From NCBI GenBank assembly GCA_025602905.1, contig JAHLKI010000024.1:62001-126000 (forward strand): DNA of 64,000 nt, given 5' to 3'. The translations under genes were made by a program, and so were the position numbers. Shown here one piece after another: positions 29,190-40,520 of the stretch; position 1 is the stretch's first letter; each line of letters opens with the position of its first letter. A model generated the notes under the pieces. It worked only from the letters and a program-made list of their open reading frames with translations. It was not told the DNA's origin and did not search any database. Source of the stretch: Phlyctochytrium arcticum. Taxonomy: Eukaryota; Chytridiomycota; Chytridiomycetes; Chytridiales; Chytridiaceae.

Positions 29190-31181
29190 TTAATTCTTGT
29201 GTTCATCCAGAATCAAATCCTTCTTTGTCTCATTCAACTGTTCTTCTCCAGACACCGGAATGTCTCCCTGTCGGTCCTTCTTGTCCTGTTCCAAAACCTT
29301 GGTGACGGTCCCACCCCCAACAGCCAATTTATCCATCTCCTGTGCAACTTCCTCGTCCTCCTTGACAACATCCGGATCAATCATGAATGCGGAATCCCCG
29401 CGGGACAGTTGGGGTTTGTTGAACGTTTTAGACCACTGACCACGAGAAATCAGTATCGATTTGGCGGTAGCGATAATGTCTAGGGGGCTATAGACGGGAT
29501 GGGTTGGATAAGGGGCTCGGTTGACTGTGCGGACTACGCGTACAGAAGAAGCGTTGATGCAAGGTGTGGGGATTTTGGTGGAGTCCGCACTGATCGTTGA
29601 ATCCCCGTTTATAGGATTTAGAGGGCTAGACGGACTACTAGCAGCGTCACTTCCCACAGATGTACGTTGGATAATCCATTCCGCAGCACGCTTCAAAGCC
29701 ACTTTGCCAATCGGCTCCATGCCCGCAAACATTTGAAAAACATGTGGTTGATCTTCATACAACTCGACGCGAATATCAGAGTTTTTGAAATTGTGCGCAG
29801 CAAAGTAGATACTTTCGTCCCGTAACTTTTCCGCATCGCCTGCTTGTATCAGTATGGGTGGCAAGGGCCGCGACGGATCTTCCTTGCCAAAAAAGGGGGA
29901 TGCGAGAGGATGATTACGTTGAGTGTCGTCGTTTAAATAAAGGATTTGGCGTGTTTTGGTAACGTGTTTGGGATCGGTGGGGCCATCGGGCAAGTAGTCA
30001 TAGGAGTTGTTGAGCCGCCATGAAGGCATGGAATGCGTTAGATCCAGCCAGGGAGAAAGAAGAACAGCTGTCGCGGGGAGAGACCATTTGGCGGAGCCGT
30101 CAGGATTACGATGGTCCCGCAACCATAAGATGGTTGATAAGGCCAGGGCACCACCTGCAGAGTCGCCCATGAAGCTAATCTGGTCAGGACGATAGCGACG
30201 AGCAAAGGGTTGGGATGCGGGCGGGTCGATTAGGTATAAGTACGCGGATATGGTATCAGCTAAAGGAAGTGGAAACGTTGCTTCCGGCGACAATCGGTAG
30301 TCGACCGCTGGAAAAATGATTGCAAGGCAATGTTAGCAACTGATTCCTATCAGCCAGCAAACACATAACTTACCCAGAACACGAGCTTTGGCATACTTGG
30401 CCGCCCGATAAGTCAGTCCACGATGCGTTTTGCGTGAACAGATAAAGTAAGCTCCGCCATGAAGGTAAAGAATGACTCGCTCATCCGCGGGTGCGTCAAG
30501 GGCTTGATCAGACGTACGACTGCGCAAAAGGTGTGATGGAGGATTGCCCCAGTCCAACCATTCACCCTTGATACTTCCTCTGGCATCCTTGGGAGACATA
30601 CCCTCGGGTAGCGCGTCTTGTCGCCGAGGAATGTAGACTTTGGTAATGCATGTCTTGAACGGTACGGGTGTAGCGGCCTTGGTAGTCAGCAAGCGAGCTC
30701 GCCAGAGGGATCCTTTATTCCGCTCCATGGTTGTTCGGAGGACTCCCACAGCAATAGCAAATGTCCGCGTCCAAGTCGGAAGAGGTGACCTCTCTGGGCG
30801 ATCCAATTGGTTCAGCTCTGCCGGAGTATCGGCATCCTGTCCTTTCACATCAACCTTTAAATCTGACGCATGTAAAACAATGTCATTTCCATTTGTCTGG
30901 GGTGGTTGATGACTGTTCCGTTGTTCGACAACCATAATGGTTTTCTGCGCAATCTTTTGTAGAGTTGCGCTCCTTCGAATGGGAAATGTTGTGTTGATCT
31001 TTAGTATGCACCACCAGAGAAATCGGCCAACGAGGTTTTCAGACGCTTCAATCACCCGTCCTGCAATCAGTCGAGAGCTCTCGTAGGACCAGAAATGACG
31101 ATGAGGGGCGTGGCGAAAGTTGCGATGACAGAGTATCGAGGAAGGACGTAAAGTCGACACGCCAAGGAGGAGATGCCTCAT
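29190..31181 (-). CDS. Alpha/beta hydrolase, hormone-sensitive-lipase family
   Basis: Two exons, 31181-30374 and 30307-29190, joined as RVL-AVDYRLSPE. The oxyanion-hole motif YLHGGAYFICS, the nucleophile elbow FMGDSAGGALA and the late Asp (ILIQAGDAEKLRDES) and His (DQPHVFQMF) form the expected catalytic set of HSL/esterase-type hydrolases. The N-terminus (MRHLLLGVSTLRPSSILCH, many Arg/His) could be a mitochondrial or membrane leader. It is followed by about 140 residues before the hydrolase fold. The C-terminal 110 residues are disordered and charged. A TTG upstream extends the frame, but ATG 31181 is the first real start. The substrate is unknown; a steryl-ester or acylglycerol esterase is possible. 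Confidence 0.83.
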
Positions 31182-32146
31182 GAGCTTATTACAAGGTCGT
31201 TTTTCAACACCACTGCTATATCCGGCATTTAGGTCAAACGGGATGTTTCGACAGTTTGACAACGCACAAACGGTGTGTCCCGTTCAGTACGACTGTGGAA
31301 TGCCTTTTGTAATTAGCAAGCTTGCCCTTGGACTTCTGCACCCATCAAGACTGGTCAACGATGCTGCCATGTAGATCCTCGTAATCAAACGACTAGTTTA
31401 CTCACCAAAAAAATGTTGGGTCCAATACAGGCAAATCAGTATGCGAGTATAAATAATCTTTGGATGCAGCCAATCTTCGCCAGGAAGTGCTGCTTGATGA
31501 AACTTTTTGCTGATGCGGGAGGGTATAAGTTGCAACAGTGTAAATCAACTAAAAGTCCAGACTTTGAAAGTTGCCAGGCATGTATAATAAAGTTGTGCAA
31601 AGTCTTTGGGAGGAAAGGACTTTCACAATTTTAACATCAACCCGCTCGGTTGGTGAACCATGGTACAACTCTGAAACCGCCTCCCGTCGCCGTCATCCCA
31701 AGGACAGCATAATAATAAAACCGGGCAAGACTGCTGCCCAGTCAATGCTTTAGAAAGTGTATGAGTTGTGATTCTTTTCCAGAGCAAAAAGTACAAAATC
31801 ATCTTTGTTAGGCCGCTGGCTGAAGTACGACACATTCTGCGAGACATTCTGCATTGCCAACTCCGACTCCGACACCGTGCGTACGAAATAGAATGTAGCA
31901 CACACAATTTCCTATTGGCAATTCACTATCCACATGTCGCTGCCACTTTTTTTTTCCTGCAATGTGTGTGTCCATCTTTCGCAATCGTCCTACTGTGAGA
32001 AAGTAAAGAAACAACAAAGAGAGAGCGGCCAGGGATGTCAGCAGGGATGTCAGATGAAAAAATGCTTCATGCCGTATCGCAGATCTACATACAGTCCTCT
32101 TCCATCTCTACATGAGAACTACGTACGACTACCCAACCGCTATAAA
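31182..32146. other. Intergenic region
   Basis: Only short frames with no domain. It holds the promoter of the hydrolase gene and the 3' flank of the C1-THF synthase gene. Two TGTCAG(C)AGGGA repeats sit at 32036-32056. Confidence 0.5.
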
Positions 32147-35100
32147 CTAAAACAATCCATGCACCGCACCCGTTTCTGGGTCCAGATCTACATCATAGAA
32201 ACAGGGGCGGGTGGGCAGTCCAGGCATCGTGGCCATTTCACCCAGTAAAGGGTAGAGGAATCCGGCTCCTACAGAAGCGCGAATGTCCCGCACGGGGACA
32301 GTGAATCCCGTTGGCACCCCCTTGAGCTTGGGATCGTGCGACAAACTCAAATGTGTCTTGGCCATGCAAATGGGAAGATGGCTAAACCCCTGTGCTGTGT
32401 ACATGTCCACCTTCTTCTGGGCCTCTTCTGATAATGTGATTCCATCCGCACCGTACATCTCCTTGCAGATTGTGGTAATCTTTTCCGTGATGGAGGCTTC
32501 CAGGGGGTATAGGTATTTGAATGTAGATTGGGATGCTTCCCGGGACTTTGCGCAAGCATGGACTACAGCCTGAGCCAAGTCAACAGCACCCACTCCTCCT
32601 CGTGCCCAATGGTCAGTCACGACAGCGTCCGTGGCGCCGGCAGCCAAGGCTGCCGTCTTGACAGCATTCATCTCAGCTTCAGTGTCGGAACTACACAATG
32701 AGGATGAACAACCAGATCTGACAAAGGAGGATAGAAGCTCAAGACTTACCTGAACTTATTGATAGCAACGACAACTTCAACTCCAAATTTGCGGGCATTT
32801 TGCACATGCTTGGCCAAATTCTCGCAGCCCTTCTGAACCAGAACAACATCTTCTTGAGAGTAAACATCACTGATGGGCTTTCCTGCAATCACTTCCGGAC
32901 CACCGCCATGCATTTTGAGGGCCTTGATGGTTGCCACGAGAACAACTGCGTTCGGGATCAACCCAGAGTTTCGGCACTTGATGTCGAAAAACTTTTCCAT
33001 GCCAATGTCCGCCCCAAATCCAGCCTCGGTCACAACATAACCAGGCTCCTCGTCCGCGCCCTGCAAATGGGCCGTTCCAGCAAGCTTGAGAGCAATGCGG
33101 TCCGCAATGATGGAGGAATTGCCATGAGCGATATTGGCAAAGGGTCCAGCATGTACGAAGACAGGTGTGCCTTCCAAGGTTTGCATCAAATTTGGCTTGA
33201 TGGCATCTTTCATCAATACCGTCAGTGCACCACCCAAACCCAGGTCGTCCGCCGTAACAGGCACGCCTGCTCGGCTGGTGGCAACCACCATTCGCCCAAG
33301 GCGTTCTCTCATATCCCGCAAATCAGTGGTAAGTGCCAACACGGCCATGACTTCACTAGCGACAGCAATGTCAAATCCGGTCTGGCGAGTATAACCTTTT
33401 TCCTGGGGGCCTTGTCCAACCGTAATTTTTCGCAAAAATCGGTCGTTCGTGTCCATAACTCGTTGCCAAGTGATTGTTTCGGGGTCGATATCGAGACGAG
33501 CAAAATTGCGCTTCTCTTCAGCGTCAAGAGAATCAGGATCCGTCTTGTTGATACCCAGCTTCTTTAATCGACGAACCATCACATCCGAAAATGTGCGGAC
33601 ACCCTTCTTGGCCGGAACAAGGCGACCGAAAAGTGTTTCATCGTTGGTGGTCGTTGCCTCGTGGAACATGCGAGCTTCGATCGCTGCGGCGACCAAATTG
33701 TTTGCCGCAGTAACCGCATGGATATCACCAGTTAGATGCAAATTGAACTCGTCCATGGGAATAATTTGGGAGTATCCTCCACCCGCAGCTCCTCCTTTGA
33801 TTCCAAACGTTGGGCCTTGTGATGGTTGACGCACACAGGCAAACGCCGTCTTGTGAAGGTGCGCACCCAGCGACTGCACGAGTCCAATACAGGTTGTTGA
33901 TTTTCCCTCGCCAAGCGGGGTAGGTGTGATCCCTGTAATGACAACGTAGTTTCCATCTTTTCGGTGACCAAGGCGTTCGAGAACTGAAAGGTGGACCTTG
34001 GCTTTGGTTGCACCGTAGGGCTCGAATTCTGATGGAAAGAGGCCCAATTCTTCAGCCAGAACCTTAATTGGTTTTGGTCGTTGTGAGCTGGCGATGTCGA
34101 TATCACTAGGGACGGGAGTTTTCAAATTCAACTTCAGGTAGCTCATTTCCTTCTTGTAACCAGTCAACGAACGTTTGGCACTGAGAACAGTATTGTGCAT
34201 GAGCATGGCTACCGTCATAGGACCAACACCACCCGGCACAGGAGTGATTGCGGAGGCGACTTGCGATGCAGCATCAAACTCCACATCTCCTACCCAGCGG
34301 ATGCCTGATTTCTTTGTAGAGTCTGGCACAGGGTTGGTACCAACGTCGATAACAACAGCGTCCGGTTTAATCCATGCTCCTTTAATGATCTCTGGCCGAC
34401 CAATGGCGGTAATCAAAATATCGGCGGATCCCACGACTTCCGCCAAGTTCTTGGTACGAGAGTGGCAGACGGTAACGGTTGCATTCTCAGCCTGTAGGAG
34501 GTGAGCAACTGGCATGCCGACAATGTTGCTGCGGCCGACAACTACAGCATTTTTACCATCGAGTTGGACTCCCGCATGCTTTAGCAGCTCGATGCATCCC
34601 TTGGGGGTGCAAGGCTCAAAGAGTGGCTCATGGTCACGCTTGGCGAGAAGGCCAATGTTCAGAGAATGGAAGCCGTCCACATCTTTACGGCTGTCAATAG
34701 CATCGGTGATGACTTTTTCGTCCATCCCATCTGGAAGCGGCAACTGAACCAAGATTCCATGCACAGTGAAATCATCGTTGAGACGATCAACAAGGTCCAG
34801 AAGCTACAGGTGCTTGTTAGACAATGTCGCACACATCCGGAACCAACCCCATCCCCATACCTCCGACTCAGAGACATCTGAACTCAATTTGTGATGAGTG
34901 AATTTCATGCCCGCCTACAGTATAAACAATGAGATTCGGATCTGAGAAAAGAAAGCCAAAGCTGACATACCTTTTCGGCAGCCAGCTGCTTCATTCGGAC
35001 ATAGACACTTGAATCTTCTCGCTGGCCGACCTGTACGATTGCCAAGTGCGGGATGAAGCCAGCATGCCTCGCTTTCAAATCCGACACTTCAGCCCGTAAT

Positions 35101-35414
35101 TTTTCCCGAATGGATCTATTTCAAAACTTTGAGCAAACTGGCGGGGGGTCAAAGCCATTGAACATTTCATAAGGATCGTACTCTGCAAGGGCCTTGCCAT
35201 CGATGATCTTTGCACTTGTTGTCATGCTGATGATCTTGGCGGTAAAGGTGGGAAACGGATGCCAACTCCAAGAAGGTAGAGGAAGAGGCAAGCTGACGGT
35301 AAGGGCCCGATAGGATTTCAGCAGGGGGGCCCGAGTGCGACGAGCAGAAGGAAGACGAGAGAGTCTGCGGAAAGGAAAAGTGGAGGCAAAGCGGTCGGTC
35401 GATCTTGGGAACAT
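32147..35414 (-). CDS. ADE3: Trifunctional C1-tetrahydrofolate synthase
   Basis: It carries methylene-THF dehydrogenase, methenyl-THF cyclohydrolase and formyl-THF synthetase activities, supplying one-carbon units for purines, thymidylate and formyl-Met. Exons are ending 35182, 35115-34971, 34914-34861, 34803-32750 and 32690-32147. From ATG 35225 the product is 946 aa. The dehydrogenase/cyclohydrolase half has [11 protein letters not shown], the catalytic-Lys region, [10 protein letters not shown] and [16 protein letters not shown]. The synthetase half has [13 protein letters not shown] (ATP site), [29 protein letters not shown] and [18 protein letters not shown] at the end. An in-frame ATG at 35414 adds 63 Arg/Ser-rich residues ([19 protein letters not shown]) that look like a mitochondrial leader, so two isoforms are possible. 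Confidence 0.95.
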
Positions 35415-35953
35415 AAACACCCAATATTTGATGGACCCAAGGCCCCAGTGTTGGACCACGCGACCGCTGCCCGCGTACCGCCCGGATATGTTCCATATTC
35501 CGATTTTATCCTGTTACTTTTACCTATACAGCTTGGGGTTCTACCCTGATATATGCATCCGGATTTGGGAAAAGAACCCTTCAGATTTGAGCATTTTTTT
35601 CATATCAGTAAGTAGGGGACGAGGATCTATGTTGTGCATCATTCGCAAGAGGACGCTCATCTTCGAGAAGGCAGTCCAAAAACTGGAATGAGATTGTGAA
35701 CAACCAAAAGGGAACTGCCCTCTAATAGATCTACATCAGAGAGTCTTCCGTAAATAAGTTGGCGAATAACAGTCAGAATTGATTTGGAATGGTGATGATT
35801 GAGGCAGACTACAGACTAATGTACAAGAGATTAAGTTAAAGGCTTCCGTGGCATAAGCACAGGTGGGCGGACTGTTTTGCGTTACAGCTCAACGATAATG
35901 TGACAGCAAAAGTAAAAGTGTGGTGGCACGCGGTCCACTCTAGGTCCGCAGCT
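35415..35953. other. Spacer between the two C1-THF genes
   Basis: No gene. It serves as the promoter of the trifunctional gene and the 3' flank of the bifunctional one. Confidence 0.5.
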
Positions 35954-37166
35954 TTACGACCGCTCAACAAAGCGCTTGGCACTGAGAACAGTGTTGTGCA
36001 TCAGCATAGCCACAGTCATTGGTCCAACACCTCCCGGTACGGGGGTGATGGCCGACGCAACTTGCGATGCAGACTCAAATTCCACGTCCCCAACCAAACG
36101 AACTCCAGACTTTCTCGTAGAATCTGGTATAGAGTTGATGCCGACGTCGATCACAACGGCACCTGGCTTGATCCAGGACCCTTTGATTGCTTCTGGGCTG
36201 CCCATAGCAGTAATGAGAATATCCGCAGATTTCACCATTTCTTGCAGGTTCTTGCTCCGAAGATGACAAATGGTCACAGTGGCATTTTCTGTAAGCAACA
36301 GATGGGCGACGGGAATACCGACAATGTTGCTGCGGCCAATAACAACGGCGTGATTACCCTCAATCTCGACCCCCGCATGTTTTAAAAGCTCTATGCAGCC
36401 CTTGGGGGTACATGGCTCAAAGAATGGTTCGTGATTGCGCTTCGCAAGAAGACCGATATTGAGGGAGTGGAATCCATCAACATCCTTGCGACTGTCCACA
36501 GCATCAGTAATAACCTTTTCATCGATGCCTTCTGGTAATGGCAGTTGGACCAAAATCCCGTGAATAGAGTTGTCCTTATTCAGCTTGTCGATAGCGGCAA
36601 GGAGCTGCATTGCTGTTTAGAGATGACCACATTGGCTCATTTCCGAGTACATACCTCAGTTTCGGTGGTTGTCGCGCCAAAGTTGTGATGTGAAAAGTGA
36701 ATGCCAACCTGGAATAAACAAATTGGTCAGAGGGATGGTCTTTTTCTCTGTGGGACAATTACGACAGTGATACAACCTTTTCTGCTGCCGACTGCTTCAT
36801 TCGTACATAGACATTCGAGTCTTCTCGCTCGCCAACTTGAATGATAGATAAGTGAGGGACAACATTTTTCTCCTTTAGCTGCAAAACATCAGCGCGAAGT
36901 TGGTCGCAAACCGACCTGCAAATCACAGATTTTTATAAGTCCAATGTCCTCCATTGCTCGACATGTATGATATCTTACTTTGCAAGAAGTTTGCCGTCTA
37001 TTATCTTGGCCGTTGTTGTCATATTTGCGGTTTGAGAGGCGAAAGGCCGAGCAAGTCGTTGTTCAAGTCGAAGAGATTTGAGTTGACCTTGACTGGGGGA
37101 TACAGGATAAAGGAAACTTCGGCAAAGTGAGAACGGTCTCAGCACACGCAACGACTTTTGCAGCAT
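35954..37166 (-). CDS. Bifunctional methylene-THF dehydrogenase/cyclohydrolase, tandem partial duplicate
   Basis: It matches the N-terminal half of the neighbouring trifunctional protein almost block by block. The shared blocks are [63 protein letters not shown] and [16 protein letters not shown]. It stops at LSAKRFVERS, exactly where the synthetase half would begin. Exons are 37166-36979, 36915-36777, 36708-36655 and 36604-35954. All four boundaries fall at the same sites and phases as in the trifunctional gene. From ATG 37022 the product is 295 aa. ATG 37166 adds 48 residues rich in Arg/Leu/Ser (MLQKSLRVLRPFSLCRSFL), a good mitochondrial presequence. This suggests an MTHFD2-like mitochondrial enzyme made by partial gene duplication. 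Confidence 0.92.
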
Positions 37167-37569
37167 GGACTGTGTGCGTCCAATTGGAATGTGGAGTCTA
37201 CTAAGATCAGTGCCAGACTGCCAGTTGCTGCCGGAGGAGGGCCAGCTCAATATGTGTCGGGGTTTCATCGTTTCATGACTGTGCCGCTGAAAATCCGTTG
37301 TCAGCTCTGGAGTTGATGCTAATGAAAATCTGTGAGAAAATACGAAAAACAATCAAAAAAAGTCTAGACGAGTAAAGAAATACTATTCAAAGAAAAAAGA
37401 TACCTGAAAAGAGAAGGGATGTTCAAGAATTTCATCACAAAATCTGTATCATCGCTATGACACACAGCGCATAGATTGAATGTGACAGTTCTTAATTTAA
37501 GGATGTAGGAAGATGACCAAAAAAATATCTATATTTACAGTGACTATCTAGAAATTGTATATACAACTG

Positions 37570-40215
37570 CTATCTTGACTCTAACCATTCTTGTACCTGG
37601 GCGTAGAGTTTCCAATGCGAGTGCGCGGCACAATGAGCAAGAAAGGCTTTGGCAAACTTTTGTTCAATAGGGATTGTTGCATGAATCGGCGAGGCCTTGG
37701 TTGGGGACTTGGGTATATAAATTAATTCGCTTGGTATATTTGAATGATGGCTGTCAATCATGTCTTGATTTTCCTCGCGCACCGGTGTGCGATCGTTCGT
37801 AAAACTTGAAGAGAGTGTCGCTTGGTTGCATGCGTCGCTGACTGATTGCCATAGTTTTGTGCACATGGTTTCCTCGAATAATGCAGCTGGGCTATTCTCC
37901 AAACCAACCTCATGCAGATCTGAAAGATGATTCGCCAGCGTTGTTGATTCGCTCAGGGACCTGGCAAGCAGTAAAACTTCACACGATAATATATGGTTCC
38001 GTGCGGAAAGCGAACGATCGTCGACACTTTTACTGTCTGATGATAGAAAGGTTTCCACCGAATGTTTCGAGGCATCGTTCCGAGCACTAGAATCCCGAAA
38101 ATCTTGTTGATTTTCTGACAGCGTAGCCCATAGATATTGTTGTTTCATTTCTTGCAAGTCTGCGAGTCCGCCAAGCTCCAAGATTGCTCGAGCATAGGCA
38201 GCAAACAGGCTATCATCTATCCGGCCACCATCTTGCTGATAATCATCGAAAGCCGTCTTTGTAATCGCAAAGTCTTGACAGGAATGGCCAAACGCCATAA
38301 ATGCACGATAAACTCGAGCATCAACTGGAAGAAGTCCCTGCGATACCAATCCGCGATAGTCGTTGTATGTGAAAAATAGAGCATCTCTGATAAATGTTCT
38401 TTCGTACGGGGAACACGTTTGAAGAAATCGCCGCAACGTCGCCAAAAGTCGCGTAACCAGAGACGTTGAAGGAAGGATTCCATTTGCTCTGATTTGCTTG
38501 AACAAGGCGACAGCTCTTTCGCAGTCATTGCGGCGCAAGTAGAAGAAAATGAGACTTAAAGCAGCTTCGCTACTGTCAGGAGTCATACGCCCATCTTCCC
38601 AAACTATATTGGCTTCGATAGAGCCACGAAAGGTAGAGTCCTGGAGCCATAAGGACAACTGGCGACCTGCGGGCCATTGTTGCAGATTGCGCATTTTGTC
38701 GTACCATTTGGCCACACCGGTCCCATCTTGTAGCATGACATATCCGTTGATGAACGAGGAAATGATTCCAGGATCTGTCGTAAAGTTTGTCTTCTGTAGC
38801 CCTCTGTATAGATCCTCTGCCATCTCCATCGATCCACTTTGGGCACACATGCGCGCAATCTCTTTGAATGCTCCTACAACCGATTTGCGGGTGCGGGTGC
38901 TATAATGGTTGCTGTCACTGACCAAGTGTTCAAACAATCCTCGTGCCACAGAAAGACTGCCTAGTCGTGAATGATGGACTATCATGGTAGATATTGTCCA
39001 AGGCGTCGGTTCCAAGTTTGCCGCCATCACGGTATCCAAAAATTTGGCAGCAGAGTCGGCCTGCCCGCTTCTCGCAAATCCCCCAATGAGAATATTGTAA
39101 AAGTCTACATCAGGCTTGATTCCTCTTGAACTCAGATCCGCCACAACCTTCTCTAATTGGTTCCAGGCACTAATGTCACAGAGAAACTGTACATAGCATG
39201 AGTAAAAGTAGAGATCCGGCTGGATTTCCATAAATTCCATTTTCCAGAGAAGAGATTCGGCGAAAGGAAGATGCTCGACTTTGTAGCAGCCAAGTAAAAT
39301 CAAAGTATACGTTTCCACTGTCGGTTTCACATTCTGATCAATCATCCACTGAAGAACAGAAAATGCACGCTCAATATGCCTGTTTCTACACGCAATTTTG
39401 ATAAGTCGATGGTAGGTACCCGTCCTTTTTCGTGACGAGCTGGCACACTTCGCCAGATGACCTTTCATTTGCCGCCAGAAGTCTTCGGCCAGAACTCTAT
39501 TTCCAGCCCGTTCGCAAACGTCAACCATGAGGAGTAGGGTGAGATCATTGCTCCGTACTATTCCTGCGGGTATACGGTGGTATAGTTTGCGAGCCTGATC
39601 CAAGTCGCCATTCTTTACAAATCCTTCCAGTAAGCCATTCCAGCAATGTGAATCGGCCAGGCCATCGGAGCAGACCTTATCCAAGAGCTCTTGCGCAGGT
39701 TTGAGGTTTCCCGTCGTTGCCAAAGCTCTGATCAAGTGCCCCCAATCCGCACTTCGAAGACTCTCTGATGTGGATGTCAAGTCTTGCAGGATATCTGAGA
39801 TCGTACTCGGACTTGGATTCCGAGATAATGCCACAATAGATAGTAAGTCTCGATAATGCTGAGGAATGAGACCTTTCAGGCGGTAGCCGGGTGGCCTCTG
39901 CGGCCCATTGGACTGAGATCGCAACTGATAGTAGTGGCTCAAGACAGAATCAACACGATCGAACCAAGTATCCGTTTGCCATCCCCGTCGCCGCCAAATC
40001 TGATCGTGCTTTACTGCATAAAGGCTCTCAATAAAGTCTTGGGCCTCTGTCACTGGCTCGGTCGTTGCGGAGTTCGAAACTTTGGAAAGCGAGAGATCAC
40101 CTGTTGCAGTCGTTTTCAAGCGATAGTTAGTCGTAGGGAATCCAGATGAATAAGTCAAAGAGTGCCGCGGCTGCCTCCTTAGATTTGCAATGACTCGGCA
40201 GCATGGTCTTAGCAT
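37570..40215 (-). CDS. Pentatricopeptide-repeat protein, probably mitochondrial
   Basis: Intronless, 881 aa, from the first ATG (MLRPCCRVIANLRRQPRHS), an Arg-rich leader without acidic residues. At least ten PPR-type helical pairs are visible. Examples are HCWNGLLEGFVKNGDLDQAR, TYHRLIKIACRNRHIERAF, TYTLILLGCYKVEHLPFAE and FYNILIGGFARSGQADSAA, with more degenerate ones towards the C-terminus. PPR proteins bind organellar RNA and act in processing, stability or translation. The target cannot be read here. The array has no endonuclease or DYW end domain. It lies 350 nt from the Zip3-like gene on the same strand. Confidence 0.85.
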   Translation of the reverse strand: MLRPCCRVIANLRRQPRHSLTYSSGFPTTNYRLKTTATGDLSLSKVSNSATTEPVTEAQDFIESLYAVKHDQIWRRRGWQTDTWFDRVDSVLSHYYQLRSQSNGPQRPPGYRLKGLIPQHYRDLLSIVALSRNPSPSTISDILQDLTSTSESLRSADWGHLIRALATTGNLKPAQELLDKVCSDGLADSHCWNGLLEGFVKNGDLDQARKLYHRIPAGIVRSNDLTLLLMVDVCERAGNRVLAEDFWRQMKGHLAKCASSSRKRTGTYHRLIKIACRNRHIERAFSVLQWMIDQNVKPTVETYTLILLGCYKVEHLPFAESLLWKMEFMEIQPDLYFYSCYVQFLCDISAWNQLEKVVADLSSRGIKPDVDFYNILIGGFARSGQADSAAKFLDTVMAANLEPTPWTISTMIVHHSRLGSLSVARGLFEHLVSDSNHYSTRTRKSVVGAFKEIARMCAQSGSMEMAEDLYRGLQKTNFTTDPGIISSFINGYVMLQDGTGVAKWYDKMRNLQQWPAGRQLSLWLQDSTFRGSIEANIVWEDGRMTPDSSEAALSLIFFYLRRNDCERAVALFKQIRANGILPSTSLVTRLLATLRRFLQTCSPYERTFIRDALFFTYNDYRGLVSQGLLPVDARVYRAFMAFGHSCQDFAITKTAFDDYQQDGGRIDDSLFAAYARAILELGGLADLQEMKQQYLWATLSENQQDFRDSSARNDASKHSVETFLSSDSKSVDDRSLSARNHILSCEVLLLARSLSESTTLANHLSDLHEVGLENSPAALFEETMCTKLWQSVSDACNQATLSSSFTNDRTPVREENQDMIDSHHSNIPSELIYIPKSPTKASPIHATIPIEQKFAKAFLAHCAAHSHWKLYAQVQEWLESR

Positions 40216-40520
40216 GGCATTCCGGGCAGAAAAGTTCAACAAAATGTCAAAGGCTGAAGGTGGAAGATATGGAAATTCAATGGGCTAGGGCTGGAAACAT
40301 CACTGACATGTTTTTCCCCGGTTTTTTCCAGGTAGGATTACCCCATGACACTGATCAGACCAAGATCAAATTTTTAAGCTTGGGTGAAAGCTATATTACA
40401 GTAAAGCCAAGTATAAAAGTTCGATGTACATGACTGTCGAGTCGGATTGCTGAGAATATCAACATTTCAAAGGGAAATAATAGGCATTATGATGTTAGGC
40501 GAAGGAAGTAATAGGAAGGG

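Noticed and set aside
31182..31262. Longer N-terminus for the alpha/beta hydrolase
   Set aside because: It would start with TTG. The first ATG in frame is at 31181.
32800..33567. Plus-strand 255-codon frame inside the C1-THF synthase gene
   Set aside because: Antisense shadow of a strongly conserved coding exon, with no domain of its own.
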